A DNA stretch of 64,000 nucleotides. Source: Sphingobacteriales bacterium. Its GTDB lineage: Bacteria; Bacteroidota; Bacteroidia; Chitinophagales; Chitinophagaceae. The notes beneath the pieces were generated by a model. The model did no database searches and was not told where the DNA came from. It saw only the letters and a list, made by a program, of their open reading frames with translations. Both the position numbers and the translations under genes were made by a program. Below, one piece after another: positions 44,695 to 54,553 of this stretch; positions within the stretch are counted from its first letter, which is position 1, and the number at the start of each line of letters is the position of its first letter. The stretch is taken from positions 968,948 to 1,032,947 of the forward strand of contig RXJG01000004.1 in the NCBI GenBank assembly GCA_003963365.1, read 5' to 3'.

Positions 44695-45495
44695 ATGAAA
44701 CTTAGACTGTATCAAATCGATGCATTTGCATCTGATTTATTTAAAGGGAATCCTGCAGCTGTAATTCCCCTGAAGAAATGGTTGTCAACTGAGTTGATGC
44801 AGCAAATTGCTTTGGAGAATAATTTAAGCGAAACGGTATTCTTTGTTCCTTCCAAAGAAAGAGGAGTTGATTATGAAATTAAATGGTTTACACCTGAAGT
44901 AGAGATCAATCTATGCGGTCATGCAACATTAGCTGCTGCTTATGTCATCTTTGAAATATTAAAAGCAAAAAAGAAGAAAGTTGTTTTTAACTCAAAGAGT
45001 GGTCATCTTACTGTAACAAAAAATAAGAAGACATTAATGATGGATTTCCCATCCTGGAAACCTCAACGATTAACTGAATATCCAAACGAACTCTCCGCTA
45101 TACTCGGTAATCCTGAAATTGTTGGAGTATATAAATACCGTGATACACTTGTGGAGTTAGTAAATGAAGAAGCAGTATTGAATTGTCAGCCTGATTTTAC
45201 ACTGATGAAAAAGTATTTTGACAAAATGATTATTACAGCTCCGGGTAAAGAAGCTGATTTTGTTTCCCGTTTTTTTGCTCCTGGCGCCGGTATTAATGAA
45301 GATCCTGTAACAGGTTCCGCCCATTCACAATTGATTCCTTTCTGGAGTGATAAACTTAGCAAAAAGAAAATGAAAGCTAAGCAATTAAGTAAACGGGGTG
45401 GTGAATTGTATTGCGAACAGGTGAATGGGCAAAGAGTAATTATTGGTGGACAATGTATCTTCTACATGAAAGGCGAAATTATATTGCCGGACTAA
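44695..45495 (+). CDS. PhzF family isomerase
   Basis: A 266-residue diaminopimelate-epimerase-fold protein. Motifs: YQIDAFASDLFKGNPAAV with the catalytic glutamate in NNLSETVF, NLCGHATLAAAYV and the late EDPVTGSAHSQLIPFW. The reaction of most members outside phenazine synthesis is unknown. The ATG at 44695 (MKLRLYQIDAF), preceded by AAAAAGG, is preferred to an upstream in-frame start inside the repeats. Confidence 0.92.
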   Translation: MKLRLYQIDAFASDLFKGNPAAVIPLKKWLSTELMQQIALENNLSETVFFVPSKERGVDYEIKWFTPEVEINLCGHATLAAAYVIFEILKAKKKKVVFNSKSGHLTVTKNKKTLMMDFPSWKPQRLTEYPNELSAILGNPEIVGVYKYRDTLVELVNEEAVLNCQPDFTLMKKYFDKMIITAPGKEADFVSRFFAPGAGINEDPVTGSAHSQLIPFWSDKLSKKKMKAKQLSKRGGELYCEQVNGQRVIIGGQCIFYMKGEIILPD

Positions 45496-46363
45496 GCTGA
45501 GAGCCTGCATCATTATGTTCTTTCATAATAACATTGACTGCTATTGATTTACTTTTATATTTTTTTCTAAAGGTTTTGAAGGTATAAAGAGCAATTATCA
45601 ACCAAACGAGAAAAGTAAACCAGGCAAGTTTATTGTACACACGGAGCAAATAAGGTCTTATTGAAATACTATCAGCTTTTTCTTTTCCAATAACAACATT
45701 AAGTACAGATTTAATGGTTGTAGTTACTCCGGGAATTTTATTCCAGTTGGTATAACGTACACCTTCATAATTATACTCAACCGGGTAATCTGCCGGAAGC
45801 TGTTTTTTATATTGTTCCCAGTTTTTGTTAAGCTCACTGATGCTTGATAATGAGCCATCTGCTTTTTTAAAAGCCAGGTTATATGTAGGATCAAGAACCA
45901 CCCAGCCATCTTCAGTCTTAGTTTCAATAAACATATGCCCGCCATAAACTCCATTTACTTTCATTTGGCCTATTTTAACCGGCATATCATTTGATTTCAG
46001 AATTCTTGCTAATACAATAGCATAACTGCCACAGGCCCCGTTTCCGGTCATCAAATCAACCGTAGAGGGGTGAAATATATTTGCTTTAATCCCGTCGAGT
46101 GATTCGTTTGCGAATACCAGGTATCTTTTTGATTGTAATTCATATACCGTTTGCATTGCCCTGATAACAAAATCATTTTTGGTGTATCCGGGCGGTAATT
46201 CATTCCTTATTTTATGGGCTATAATAGCGAAGAGTTGTGTCTCATATTTTGATTCGCTGGAAAAGTAGAGCAGACTGGTTAACAGCAGCCCGTTTAAAAA
46301 ACACAGGAAGTACAGATTTTTCAAAAAATTACGGATGGTACGCAGGATATTTTTTACCGACAT
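45479..46363 (-). CDS. Membrane-anchored transglutaminase-like protein
   Basis: A 294-residue protein with an N-terminal membrane helix (16-35) and a C-terminal one (about 245-265). Between them is a transglutaminase/protease-like fold with a likely triad C111 in GNGACGSYA, H143 in GGHMFIE and D158 in VVLDPTYN. It might act on periplasmic proteins or peptidoglycan; the family is broad and the substrate unknown. It overlaps the convergent phzF end by 17 bases. Confidence 0.82.
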   Translation of the reverse strand: MSVKNILRTIRNFLKNLYFLCFLNGLLLTSLLYFSSESKYETQLFAIIAHKIRNELPPGYTKNDFVIRAMQTVYELQSKRYLVFANESLDGIKANIFHPSTVDLMTGNGACGSYAIVLARILKSNDMPVKIGQMKVNGVYGGHMFIETKTEDGWVVLDPTYNLAFKKADGSLSSISELNKNWEQYKKQLPADYPVEYNYEGVRYTNWNKIPGVTTTIKSVLNVVIGKEKADSISIRPYLLRVYNKLAWFTFLVWLIIALYTFKTFRKKYKSKSIAVNVIMKEHNDAGSQLSPAI

Positions 46364-46467
46364 AAAAATTAATAATTCATTTGACGGTTTTTTTATGAGT
46401 TAGTTTACGCTTTATGAAAAAAAATATATGATAATGGAAAAGCAAATGAAAAGGAGGTTTAAAGCAG

Positions 46468-46878
46468 TTAATCTAAAAACTTTGTTTTCCATTCAGGTCT
46501 GGGCAACCAGCATTCATTCATTTTCCCAAACCATTTGTACCGGTTGGCAGCTATTAAATTATATACCGCATCCCGTATAAATTTTGGTACAATAATAAAG
46601 ATGTACAACAAACTCCATCCGCCACCTAAATGTTTCAGCATTCTTAAGGCTCCGCTGCTGCGGGTATAAAGTTTGTCTCCTTCCAATAGCATGAAAGAGT
46701 TAAACGTATCAGCAGGCAGACTATATTGTTGTAAAATTTGCTGACCATAATTGCCCTGCAATGAGCCAAACAAAAATTGATCTTTTTTATCTCTCTTTAA
46801 AATAAACTGTACACTGCTGCTGCACAGGTTGCACACACCATCAAAGAGTACAATTTTTTTTTCTGCGTGCAATTCCAT
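46468..46878 (-). CDS. DCC-family (DUF393) thiol-disulfide oxidoreductase-like protein
   Basis: A 136-residue protein with the family motif DGVCNLC (C16, C19) and the FLFGSLQGNYGQ, RSSGALRMLKHLGG and IAANRYKWFG segments. DCC proteins have a thioredoxin-like fold with CxxC, but no confirmed activity. Leftward, alone, 48 bases before the response-regulator gene region. Confidence 0.9.
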   Translation of the reverse strand: MELHAEKKIVLFDGVCNLCSSSVQFILKRDKKDQFLFGSLQGNYGQQILQQYSLPADTFNSFMLLEGDKLYTRSSGALRMLKHLGGGWSLLYIFIIVPKFIRDAVYNLIAANRYKWFGKMNECWLPRPEWKTKFLD

Positions 46879-46926
46879 CCAGCAAAATTAAAAACTAAAA
46901 GCGGAAGAATCCCTGCCTCACTTTTA

Positions 46927-47688
46927 TTAATATTTATAAAACTCTTTCATGCGGCCGAGAAATAAATCTTTTTTTCTCCGGCTTACTTTCACTTCTGTAC
47001 CATTAGAGAGAATAACCGAACCACCTTCGCCCCGAACATATTCCTTAATATGCAGCAGGTTTACCAAATACGATTTGTGAATGCGGACAAAACCCGCATC
47101 TGATAATAACTCTTCATATTCATAAATGGGTTTGGCCGAACAAAGTGTACCGTTACCGGTAAAATAAAAATTGGTATAACTGCCGGATGCTTCACAAAAT
47201 AAAATGTCTTTTAAATTCACCACCTGGAAACCTTTTAAAGAAGGGATGCAAAGCTTCATCTCCTGGTTGTTATGTGGCTTTTGTATATTATGCAGCAGGG
47301 TGTGGATGTTATTGTTGACGGAAGCGGCTGCAATTTTTTTTATGGCTCTTTTTACCGCATCCGCCAACAGGTCTTCATCAATCGGTTTTACTAAATAATC
47401 AATGGCACTGTAGCGGAAAGCCTGCAAGGTGTATTCGTTGTGTGCCGTAACGAAGATGATTTCAAAATTAATTTGCCCCATTTCAGCCAGCATATCAAAG
47501 CTGGATTTGCCGGGTAATGAGATATCAAGAAAAACTAATTGCGGTTCCAGCTTTTCAATTTTTTCTTTAGCTGAACCGGCATCGGCACATTCAGCAATAA
47601 TTTTCAGCTCCGGGCAATACTCTTTTAATAATTTTTTGAGTGTGTTTAATCCTCTCGGCTCATCATCAACTAAAATCGTTTGTATCAT
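46927..47688 (-). CDS. LytTR-type response regulator
   Basis: A 253-residue regulator: receiver domain 1-120 with phospho-acceptor D55 (VFLDISLPGKS), DD at 8-9 and K in YLVKPI, then a LytTR DNA-binding domain (about 145-250, VNLKDILFCEASGSYTNFYF, FVRIHKSYLVNLLHIKEY). It is nine bases after the sensor kinase gene, which must be its partner. Confidence 0.96.
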   Translation of the reverse strand: MIQTILVDDEPRGLNTLKKLLKEYCPELKIIAECADAGSAKEKIEKLEPQLVFLDISLPGKSSFDMLAEMGQINFEIIFVTAHNEYTLQAFRYSAIDYLVKPIDEDLLADAVKRAIKKIAAASVNNNIHTLLHNIQKPHNNQEMKLCIPSLKGFQVVNLKDILFCEASGSYTNFYFTGNGTLCSAKPIYEYEELLSDAGFVRIHKSYLVNLLHIKEYVRGEGGSVILSNGTEVKVSRRKKDLFLGRMKEFYKY

Positions 47689-47697
47689 ATCCCTGGT

Positions 47698-50600
47698 TTA
47701 AACAGTTAATTGTAATGTGGCAACCGTACCTGTTCCATTTCTTCCGGGCACTTCTGTTTTATCCTTTATGCTTAACGAACATTGCAGGTGGTACTTTTCA
47801 TTTAGTAACTTAAGCCGTTCCTTAATATTGGTAATGCCAAATGAACGGTGTGCCGGAAGGGTGGTTGATTTACTGTACATCGTATGCTTTAACCCCACAC
47901 CGTTGTCTTCCACTTCGCAAATTACATGGCTTCCTTCTTTAATAAAACGGATAAATAATTTACGGTCACTTTCTTTGCTGCGTAACCCATGCCAGAGAGC
48001 ATTTTCAACTAATGGTTGTACCAGCATTGGTGCTATCTGTGTTTCATTGACATCTAAGTTTTCATCTATCTCAATACTGTAAGTAAAATCTTCAAAGCGG
48101 AGTTTTTCCATTTCAAGATATTGCTGTAAATGGTCAACACATTGTTTAATGGTGATGAATGTTTGACGGGATTGTTCCAAACTGGTTCTGATAAGTTGTG
48201 CAAACTTACTGAGGTAACGGCTGGCATTTTGTTTCTGGTCTTCCAGTATCATTTCTTTAATACTGTTGAGTGAATTAAAAATAAAATGCGGGTTCATTTG
48301 TGCATGCAGCCCTTTTATTTCCAGCTCAGCCATTTGTTGTTTTAAGGCAGCCTCAGTCCGGATAGTTTTTATTCTTCTGCTGATAATAAAAGTAATCAGT
48401 GATACGATGGCTATCGCCACTACGCTAATAAACCACCAGGTTTGCCACCATGGCGGAAGAATGGTAATGGCCAGTGTTTTTATTTCATTACTCCACTTAC
48501 CATCACTGTTGGCTGAACGCAATTCAAATGTATAATCGCCGGGTGGTATGCTGGTGAAGGTGGCTGAATTACCGGTACCAGCTGTACTCCAGTTATCATT
48601 TAATCCTTTCAGGCGGTAACTGAAAGTATTATTGGATTCATTTGAAAAATTGGTTACAGCAAACTGAATTGACAAAAAATTTTGATTGTGAGCGAAGCTT
48701 AAATTTTTTACAAGATTGGGATTCTCCTGTAAGGGCCAGGCTGTACCATTCACTTTAATGGAAGTAATAAGCGGGGCGGGGCTGAAATTGTTTTGTATAA
48801 GGGTACCCGGATTAAAATGCGTAATGCCTCCCACTCCGCCAAAGTAAATAGCACCATCAGAATCTTTTAATGTGCAGGCTGTATTGTATTCCAAAAAAGA
48901 CAATCCATTGCCGGTATTATATTTTTGCAACAGTTCAAATTTGTTATTGAATTTATATAACCCCAAATTGCTGCTTACCCAGTAAAACCCATGGTCATCT
49001 TTCTGTACTGCATAACAAACGTTGGACGAACCGTTTGCATTTAACAATGCTTGTTTGATTACTTTTTTTTGTTGCCAGTTATATATCACTAACCCGTTAT
49101 CCGTTCCAATCCAGAACACCGGGCCGTCTGCCAGCAGGTGTCTTACAAACAACGAAATATTTTTTACCGGCTCTATTACTTCAAATTCATTGGAAATATA
49201 GTTGTACCGCACCAAACCGGAACCCAGGGTACAAAGCCATAAATTATTTTTCTCATCTTCATAAACATAACGGGCAGTATAAACATAAAGTCCGCCAACA
49301 AAGGTGGTTAGTTTTACTTTTTCGGGTAATAAATGCCAGGTGTTATCTTTTAAGGAGAAGAAACGCAGGCCATTTTCTGAAGCGATTAATAAACTGTCGG
49401 CTTTTTTAAGTTTTATAACGGCATACATTTTATTCAGCTCTGGTAATTTTTTTTCAGGGAAATATTGTATGCCTTTTGTTTTCCTGTTCACATGCATTAA
49501 ACCACCGCAACTGGCGGCCCAGATGTTACCTCTGTTATCTTCCGTTATATCATAAATCACATTATTGGCATTACCATATACTTCAGAGGCGGGGTAGCGT
49601 ATAAACTCATTGTTAGCCCGGTTCCATTCCATAATTCCCTTATTGAGGGTGCCCACAAAAGCTGCTCCATCGTTTGTTTTATACATTCTTACAATCATCT
49701 TATCCGCTAATGTGCCATTAAAAGAAGAATGCTCATCTATGTTCCTGAACTGGAAACGCAGCGGGTCATACTTGGTGATGCCATCAAAAAAACCACACCA
49801 TATAATACCCTGGTTATCGGTGAAAATGGAAAGTGAATAATTGGAACAGGGAGAAGTGGGATCGTATTGCTTGTTCACTGCCCTTGTTACGATATTATTT
49901 TTAGCATCATACCGGTAAAGACCGCTACCCCTTGTACCAATCCACAGATTATTATCGTGGTCAGTTGTAAAACCACCAATACCTCCCAGGAATAGTTTTG
50001 AGGCAATAATGTTTTCTTTCTTATCAACAGGATTGTTGATATAATAACAACCTTCAGCCATGGTGCCAATCCATAATGCTTTGTTGTACGAATACAATTC
50101 TCTTATTTGCGGGAAAGGATAATTTTTATGAAAAGGTTCAACCATATAACCAGTACCGGCGGCAATCATTTGATACATCGTATATAATAAGGAAACATAA
50201 ATTTTCCCATCATGCAATGCGATACTGGTAACATTAGCCTGGTCTTCCTCCGTATTAAAAAAAGTGGTGAGCTTTTCCAGTTTGGTGTTCAGGCAAATTA
50301 GCCCGTTATTGAAAGTAATGATCCAGTATTCATCATCTTTGAATGAAATTATTTTTTTGACAGGGAGATTGTCGAGGCGGGAAGCCAGTTGATAAAATTC
50401 AGCCACTTTCATCAGTGAATCACCTGCGGGGTTATACAGGCAGGCACCCTGTGCCGTACCAATCCACAGCAATTCTTTATGTGTATCATAAAACAATGAA
50501 GTGATAATATTAGAAGGCAGTTTTTTACCCGGTTCATTTTGCTGCGAATAGATTTTAAATTCCTTACCATCGTAACGGTTTAGGCCATCCTGTGTACCAA

Positions 50601-50748
50601 ACCACATAAAGCCATATCCATCCTGCCCAATAGTATAGCAACTGTTTTGTGATAACCCTTTATCTGAAGTATAATTTTCAAACAACAGCGGCTGTGCCAT
50701 CAGCAACTGTGGAATAAATACCATCAGTATTACAGTAATCCATCGCAT
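47698..50748 (-). CDS. Two-component sensor with beta-propeller sensor domain and LytS-type kinase
   Basis: A 1016-residue membrane sensor. Signal peptide 1-18, then about 14 propeller repeats (such as GLSQNSCYTIGQDGYGFMWFGTQDGLNRYDG) covering the first ~680 residues, a Y_Y_Y domain (FSYRLKGLNDNWSTAGTGNSATFTSIPPGDYTFELRS), a membrane helix (WWFISVVAIAIVSLITFII), a His_kinase domain (MNPHFIFNSLNSIKEMI) and HATPase_c (VQPLVENALWHGL). Unlike SusR-type hybrid regulators it does not carry its own receiver; the LytTR protein next to it fills that part. Signal unknown. Confidence 0.95.
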   Translation of the reverse strand: MRWITVILMVFIPQLLMAQPLLFENYTSDKGLSQNSCYTIGQDGYGFMWFGTQDGLNRYDGKEFKIYSQQNEPGKKLPSNIITSLFYDTHKELLWIGTAQGACLYNPAGDSLMKVAEFYQLASRLDNLPVKKIISFKDDEYWIITFNNGLICLNTKLEKLTTFFNTEEDQANVTSIALHDGKIYVSLLYTMYQMIAAGTGYMVEPFHKNYPFPQIRELYSYNKALWIGTMAEGCYYINNPVDKKENIIASKLFLGGIGGFTTDHDNNLWIGTRGSGLYRYDAKNNIVTRAVNKQYDPTSPCSNYSLSIFTDNQGIIWCGFFDGITKYDPLRFQFRNIDEHSSFNGTLADKMIVRMYKTNDGAAFVGTLNKGIMEWNRANNEFIRYPASEVYGNANNVIYDITEDNRGNIWAASCGGLMHVNRKTKGIQYFPEKKLPELNKMYAVIKLKKADSLLIASENGLRFFSLKDNTWHLLPEKVKLTTFVGGLYVYTARYVYEDEKNNLWLCTLGSGLVRYNYISNEFEVIEPVKNISLFVRHLLADGPVFWIGTDNGLVIYNWQQKKVIKQALLNANGSSNVCYAVQKDDHGFYWVSSNLGLYKFNNKFELLQKYNTGNGLSFLEYNTACTLKDSDGAIYFGGVGGITHFNPGTLIQNNFSPAPLITSIKVNGTAWPLQENPNLVKNLSFAHNQNFLSIQFAVTNFSNESNNTFSYRLKGLNDNWSTAGTGNSATFTSIPPGDYTFELRSANSDGKWSNEIKTLAITILPPWWQTWWFISVVAIAIVSLITFIISRRIKTIRTEAALKQQMAELEIKGLHAQMNPHFIFNSLNSIKEMILEDQKQNASRYLSKFAQLIRTSLEQSRQTFITIKQCVDHLQQYLEMEKLRFEDFTYSIEIDENLDVNETQIAPMLVQPLVENALWHGLRSKESDRKLFIRFIKEGSHVICEVEDNGVGLKHTMYSKSTTLPAHRSFGITNIKERLKLLNEKYHLQCSLSIKDKTEVPGRNGTGTVATLQLTV

Positions 50749-51085
50749 GTACTTACGGTTATGTGAGCAGAAAAATTGTGTTACTTAAAATTACTTTACT
50801 AATCGCAAAAAAAATACAAACAAAACTTATCCCTAAAATATTCTGTCGTTTAACCGGGATTACCGGCCGTTTATATTCCAAAACCAGCCGGTAACCCAAT
50901 GGCCTGGCTAAGAATTTTTTTTATAATAACTGCCGGAAAAAAAACCACTGCTGCCTTTACTAAGACGGGGCTTGTTATGCCTAATGGATGCTGATAGTTT
51001 TGAGAAAGATTTTTAAACTATTTAATTCATTAGTGCACCTGCATTAACAGTAAACAAATAAATTTTAATCATTAAAAAAAATAAC
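50749..51085. other. Intergenic region with inverted repeat
   Basis: About 337 bases between divergent genes. The only marked feature is a perfect 8-bp inverted repeat TTACCGGC (50860-50867) and GCCGGTAA (50887-50894) with a 19-base loop, closer to the kinase gene. It may be an operator or a leader hairpin. No ORF or RNA gene seen. Confidence 0.5.
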
Positions 51086-51733
51086 ATGAAATCAGTACTG
51101 TCCATTTTTATTATTACATTCTTGCTGGCGTCCTGCAAAAGCAGCACTGCTGATAAGGAAAATAACGAAAGCCAAACAACCGCTCCGGCAACAGAAACAC
51201 AACAAACATCTTACTATATAGATGTGCATGACCTGGAGCCGGGCAAAGTAAAATTTTCTGACGTGGCCAATGCTCACCAGAAAGATTTGGCAACACAGGG
51301 AAAATATGGAGTAAACTTTATCAAGTATTGGGTGGATGAGGCAAAAGGAAAAGTTTACTGTTTATCAAAGGCTGCCAATGAAGAAAGTATTACCAGCACA
51401 CATAAAGAAGCACATGGGCTGCTTCCTTCCTCCATATTTAAAGTAAGTGATGGACCTGAAGCAGCGATGATAGGTAATAAAAATTTGTATATAGATGTGC
51501 ACCAGCTTGGTGCAGGAAAAGTTACTGCCAAAGATGTGGCCGGTGCACACGAAAAAGATTTAGCAGTAGAAAAAAAACATGATGTGAATTTTATTAATTA
51601 CTGGGTGGATGAAAAACAGGGAGTGGTAATGTGTTTATCCGAAGCACCCGATTCTAATGCGGTGAAAGCAACACACAAGCAGGCACACGGTTTGTTGCCG
51701 GTTTATGTATTGCAGGTTAAACAGGGACAATAA
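51086..51733 (+). CDS. Lipoprotein with two DUF4242 domains
   Basis: A 215-residue protein with a lipobox (LASC, cysteine 17) followed by two tandem copies of the DUF4242 pattern: YYIDVHDLEPGKVKFSDVANAHQKDLA, YWVDEAKGKVYCLSKA, THKEAHGLLP and again from about residue 130. The histidines AHxKD and HKxAHG are placed like the metal ligands of the SCO4226 nickel-binding protein. A surface or periplasmic metal-binding role is inferred. Confidence 0.85.
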   Translation: MKSVLSIFIITFLLASCKSSTADKENNESQTTAPATETQQTSYYIDVHDLEPGKVKFSDVANAHQKDLATQGKYGVNFIKYWVDEAKGKVYCLSKAANEESITSTHKEAHGLLPSSIFKVSDGPEAAMIGNKNLYIDVHQLGAGKVTAKDVAGAHEKDLAVEKKHDVNFINYWVDEKQGVVMCLSEAPDSNAVKATHKQAHGLLPVYVLQVKQGQ

Positions 51734-51757
51734 CCATTATTAATTTTTAAAAATTAT

Positions 51758-51783
51758 AGCGGAAGAAAATTTCTTCCGCTTTT
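51758..51783 (+). terminator. Terminator after DUF4242 gene
   Basis: Stem AGCGGAAG/CTTCCGCT closing an AAAATTT loop, then a T run. The same stem occurs at 53102-53131. Confidence 0.85.
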
Positions 51784-51943
51784 AGTTTTAGCGCAATATA
51801 ACTTTAGTAACGGGGGTTGTTAGATTTTTTACCGGTAAATAATTTTCTGCTGTTGATTTTAATCAATAATTACGGGTTCTAATTTTTATTTGCCTTAATA
51901 CGGACATGTTTGTTTTTATATCTATCTTTTCTGAAATTTTTCC

Positions 51944-53059
51944 ATGGAGCAGTCAACAGTCAGTTTGCAAAACAACCGCTTGCTTTCTCTTGATTTTATG
52001 CGGGGATTTATAATGGTATTACTGGCTTTGGAAAGTACAGGCTTATTTGAGCATTTGCTGGATGCCACCCGGGGAAATTTTTTGAACGGGTTGGTACAGC
52101 AGTTTTTTCATCATCCATGGAACGGGCTCCGCTTTTGGGATTTGATTCAGCCAGGTTTTATGTTTGTGGCGGGAGTTGCCATGGCATTCTCATTACATAA
52201 GCAAAAAGAAAAAGGCGTATTGTGGATAGATTCATTCAGGAAAATATTCAAACGCTGTTGCTGGCTTTTTTTCTGGGGTGTTTTTGATTACCTCGTATTT
52301 GCCGGGGAAAAAACAATTTCATTCCGCTTGTGGGATGTACTTACTCAACTTTCTTTTACAACGCTGATAGCCTTTCTCCTATTTGAGTGGAATATAAAAA
52401 CACAAATAATCATTTGTGCGGGGTTGCTGGTTCTTACAGAATGCTTATACCGGTTTACGCATATACCCGGGTTTGATCAGCCATTTACAGATCAGCACAA
52501 TTTTGGGAATTATATGGACATGGTGCTGATGAATAAAATTAACCACGATGGCTGGGTTGCTATTAACTGCATTCCAACCGCAGTGCATACCATCGCCGGT
52601 GCATTAACCGGAAAATTGTTACTGAGTGGAAGAAAGGATAAAATAAAACAGCTGCTTGTTTGGGGAGTGGTATGCCTTGTTCTTGGCTTTGGGCTTGACT
52701 TAGCCGGTATTACACCCATCATAAAACGTATTGCCACCAGTTCCTTTACACTTGCCTCCCTCGGTTGGTGTTTATTTGGCCTGGCATTTTGTTTTTGGTG
52801 GATTGATATAAAAAATCATAAAAAATATTTAACCTTTTTCCTGGTAGTGGGGATGAACTCCATTTTTATTTATCTCTTTTTTGAAATAGTGGGGAGTCAC
52901 TGGTTTACGCAATATGTTTACATTATTGCCAAAGGATTTCTTGGCATCGTACATACTCCTCAATTGCCGGCTAATATCATTGCGGCCCTTTGTGTCTTTA
53001 CACTGGAATGGTTGCTGTGCTATTTTCTCTACCGGAAAAAGATTTTTTTCAAATTATAA
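51944..53059 (+). CDS. DUF5009 / HGSNAT-like membrane acyltransferase
   Basis: A 371-residue protein with about ten membrane helices. The RLLSLDFMRGF start, the early HHPWNGLRFWDLIQPGFMFVAGVAMAFS and LGWCLFGLAFCFWW are typical of the family of heparan-alpha-glucosaminide N-acetyltransferase-like proteins (DUF5009). They carry acetyl groups across the membrane to sugars. The substrate here is unknown. Monocistronic, with a terminator after it. Confidence 0.9.
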   Translation: MEQSTVSLQNNRLLSLDFMRGFIMVLLALESTGLFEHLLDATRGNFLNGLVQQFFHHPWNGLRFWDLIQPGFMFVAGVAMAFSLHKQKEKGVLWIDSFRKIFKRCCWLFFWGVFDYLVFAGEKTISFRLWDVLTQLSFTTLIAFLLFEWNIKTQIIICAGLLVLTECLYRFTHIPGFDQPFTDQHNFGNYMDMVLMNKINHDGWVAINCIPTAVHTIAGALTGKLLLSGRKDKIKQLLVWGVVCLVLGFGLDLAGITPIIKRIATSSFTLASLGWCLFGLAFCFWWIDIKNHKKYLTFFLVVGMNSIFIYLFFEIVGSHWFTQYVYIIAKGFLGIVHTPQLPANIIAALCVFTLEWLLCYFLYRKKIFFKL

Positions 53060-53101
53060 TTAATATAGCTTCAGTTAATGAATGCGGTTTGTTATATAAA
53101 T

Positions 53102-53131
53102 AAAAAGCGGAAGAATTTTCTTCCGCTTTTT
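53102..53131. terminator. Bidirectional terminator
   Basis: Near-perfect palindrome of stem AAAAAGCGGAAGAA/TTCTTCCGCTTTTT between convergent DUF5009 and YebC genes; T runs on both strands, so it works in both directions. Stem sequence is shared with 51758-51783. Confidence 0.9.
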
Positions 53132-53176
53132 ATTTATTAGCATTTAATCCTGTTACTTGCAGCTCACAATTTCTTT

Positions 53177-53899
53177 CTACCCCATATTATGAAACACCTT
53201 CTGTACATCATCATCCTGTTCCAGGCGTTCAATTAATTTACTTACATCTTCGGCCTGTGCATCGGTAACAGGTACAGTAATAGTGGGAATCCATTCCAGT
53301 TCGGCAGAAATAGGAGTGATGCCCTTTTCTTCCAGTGCTTTTTGCATATGACCGAAATTGGTAAAGCCGCAACGTACCACCAATACATCTTCACCATTTT
53401 CGCCACCCCCTTCCCCTAATTCTTCCAAACCAAAATCAATTAATTCTAATTCTAAATCTTCTGCGTTTAATCCCTCTGGTTTTAATTTAAACACGCCCAT
53501 TTTTTTGAACTGAAAAGCCACTGAACCGCTATTGCCTAATGCACCGCCACCTTTATTAAAGTGAGATTTTATATTCGCTACTGTTCTTACATGATTGTCT
53601 GTTGCTGTTTCAACTAAAATAGCCACACCATGCGGGCCGTAACCTTCATATAAGATCTCTTCATAATTATCCATTTCTTTGCCCATCGCTCTTTTAATAG
53701 CGGCTTCTACACGGTCTTTGGGCATATTCACCGCTTTTGCGTTCTGGTAACACCGGCGTAAAGCCGGGTTGGTGGCAGGGTCTGGGCCACCGGCTTTAAC
53801 CGCAATGGCAATTTCTTTTCCTATCCGGGTAAATTGTTTGGCCATGCGATCCCAGCGGGCAAACATGGTTGATTTACGTACTTCAAATATCCGTCCCAT
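53177..53899 (-). CDS. YebC/PmpR family protein
   Basis: A 240-residue protein of the YebC family, with the [35 protein letters not shown] start, [15 protein letters not shown] and [14 protein letters not shown]. Long called transcriptional regulators, YebC proteins have more recently been linked to relief of ribosome stalling. It has the slightly altered N-terminus (MGRIFEVRK) usual in Bacteroidota. It lies alone, upstream of a low-complexity spacer. Confidence 0.95.
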   Translation of the reverse strand: MGRIFEVRKSTMFARWDRMAKQFTRIGKEIAIAVKAGGPDPATNPALRRCYQNAKAVNMPKDRVEAAIKRAMGKEMDNYEEILYEGYGPHGVAILVETATDNHVRTVANIKSHFNKGGGALGNSGSVAFQFKKMGVFKLKPEGLNAEDLELELIDFGLEELGEGGGENGEDVLVVRCGFTNFGHMQKALEEKGITPISAELEWIPTITVPVTDAQAEDVSKLIERLEQDDDVQKVFHNMG

Positions 53900-54031
53900 A
53901 CTAATTTGAAAATTTGAGAATGTGCAAATTTGAAAATGAGTTTATCATTTCCGGGCTGCAAATGTAAGGCAATGCCGGAAACTGGTAAAGACCGGCTGCC
54001 GGTAATTGTATGAACAATCCTGATAAGCTTT

Positions 54032-54478
54032 TTAACCTTTTGGTTTTACAGTTGCCTTGGGTTTTGAAGCCGGTGCTTTGGATGGTTTAGTATTAGAAGG
54101 AGTTTTTTTAGCCGGTTCCGGTTTGTCCATTTCCTTCATGGCAATTTTTACGGATGCCTGCATAAGGGTGGGGCATTTCATCACCATTTCCATTCCTAAT
54201 TTTTCACCAAATTCCTTTGGGGCATTGGGATCGTTTAAATCAACATGCGCCTCATTCATTGCTTCTAACATCAAATCCATACGTTGCATAATGCATTGCA
54301 TCAGCATTTTTTGCAAATCTTCTTTGGTATTTATTAAAGACGTATCCTGGCGGTTTGCATATGCGCAAACCGAATCCATTAACACCTGTCTGGAATTTTT
54401 CTTTGTGCTGTCAGTTTGTGCAAACGCCATGCATGTATTCAACAGTAACAAGGCCGTTAATAAGTGCTTTAATTTCAT
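54032..54478 (-). CDS. Hypothetical exported protein
   Basis: A 148-residue protein with signal peptide (LLTALLLLNTCMAFAQ), a helical middle rich in Met and Asp (MQCIMQRMDLMLEAMNEAHVDL, LGMEMVMKCPTLMQASVKIAMKEMD) and a Lys/Pro/Ala-rich tail. Four cysteines are spread through it. I do not recognise a family. Confidence 0.75.
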   Translation of the reverse strand: MKLKHLLTALLLLNTCMAFAQTDSTKKNSRQVLMDSVCAYANRQDTSLINTKEDLQKMLMQCIMQRMDLMLEAMNEAHVDLNDPNAPKEFGEKLGMEMVMKCPTLMQASVKIAMKEMDKPEPAKKTPSNTKPSKAPASKPKATVKPKG

Positions 54479-54553
54479 AAAAATATTTTCGTGTGTAATA
54501 AAAAACCGTCCCGAAAATACGGAACGGTTTTATGATAGAATAAAATAATTCTG

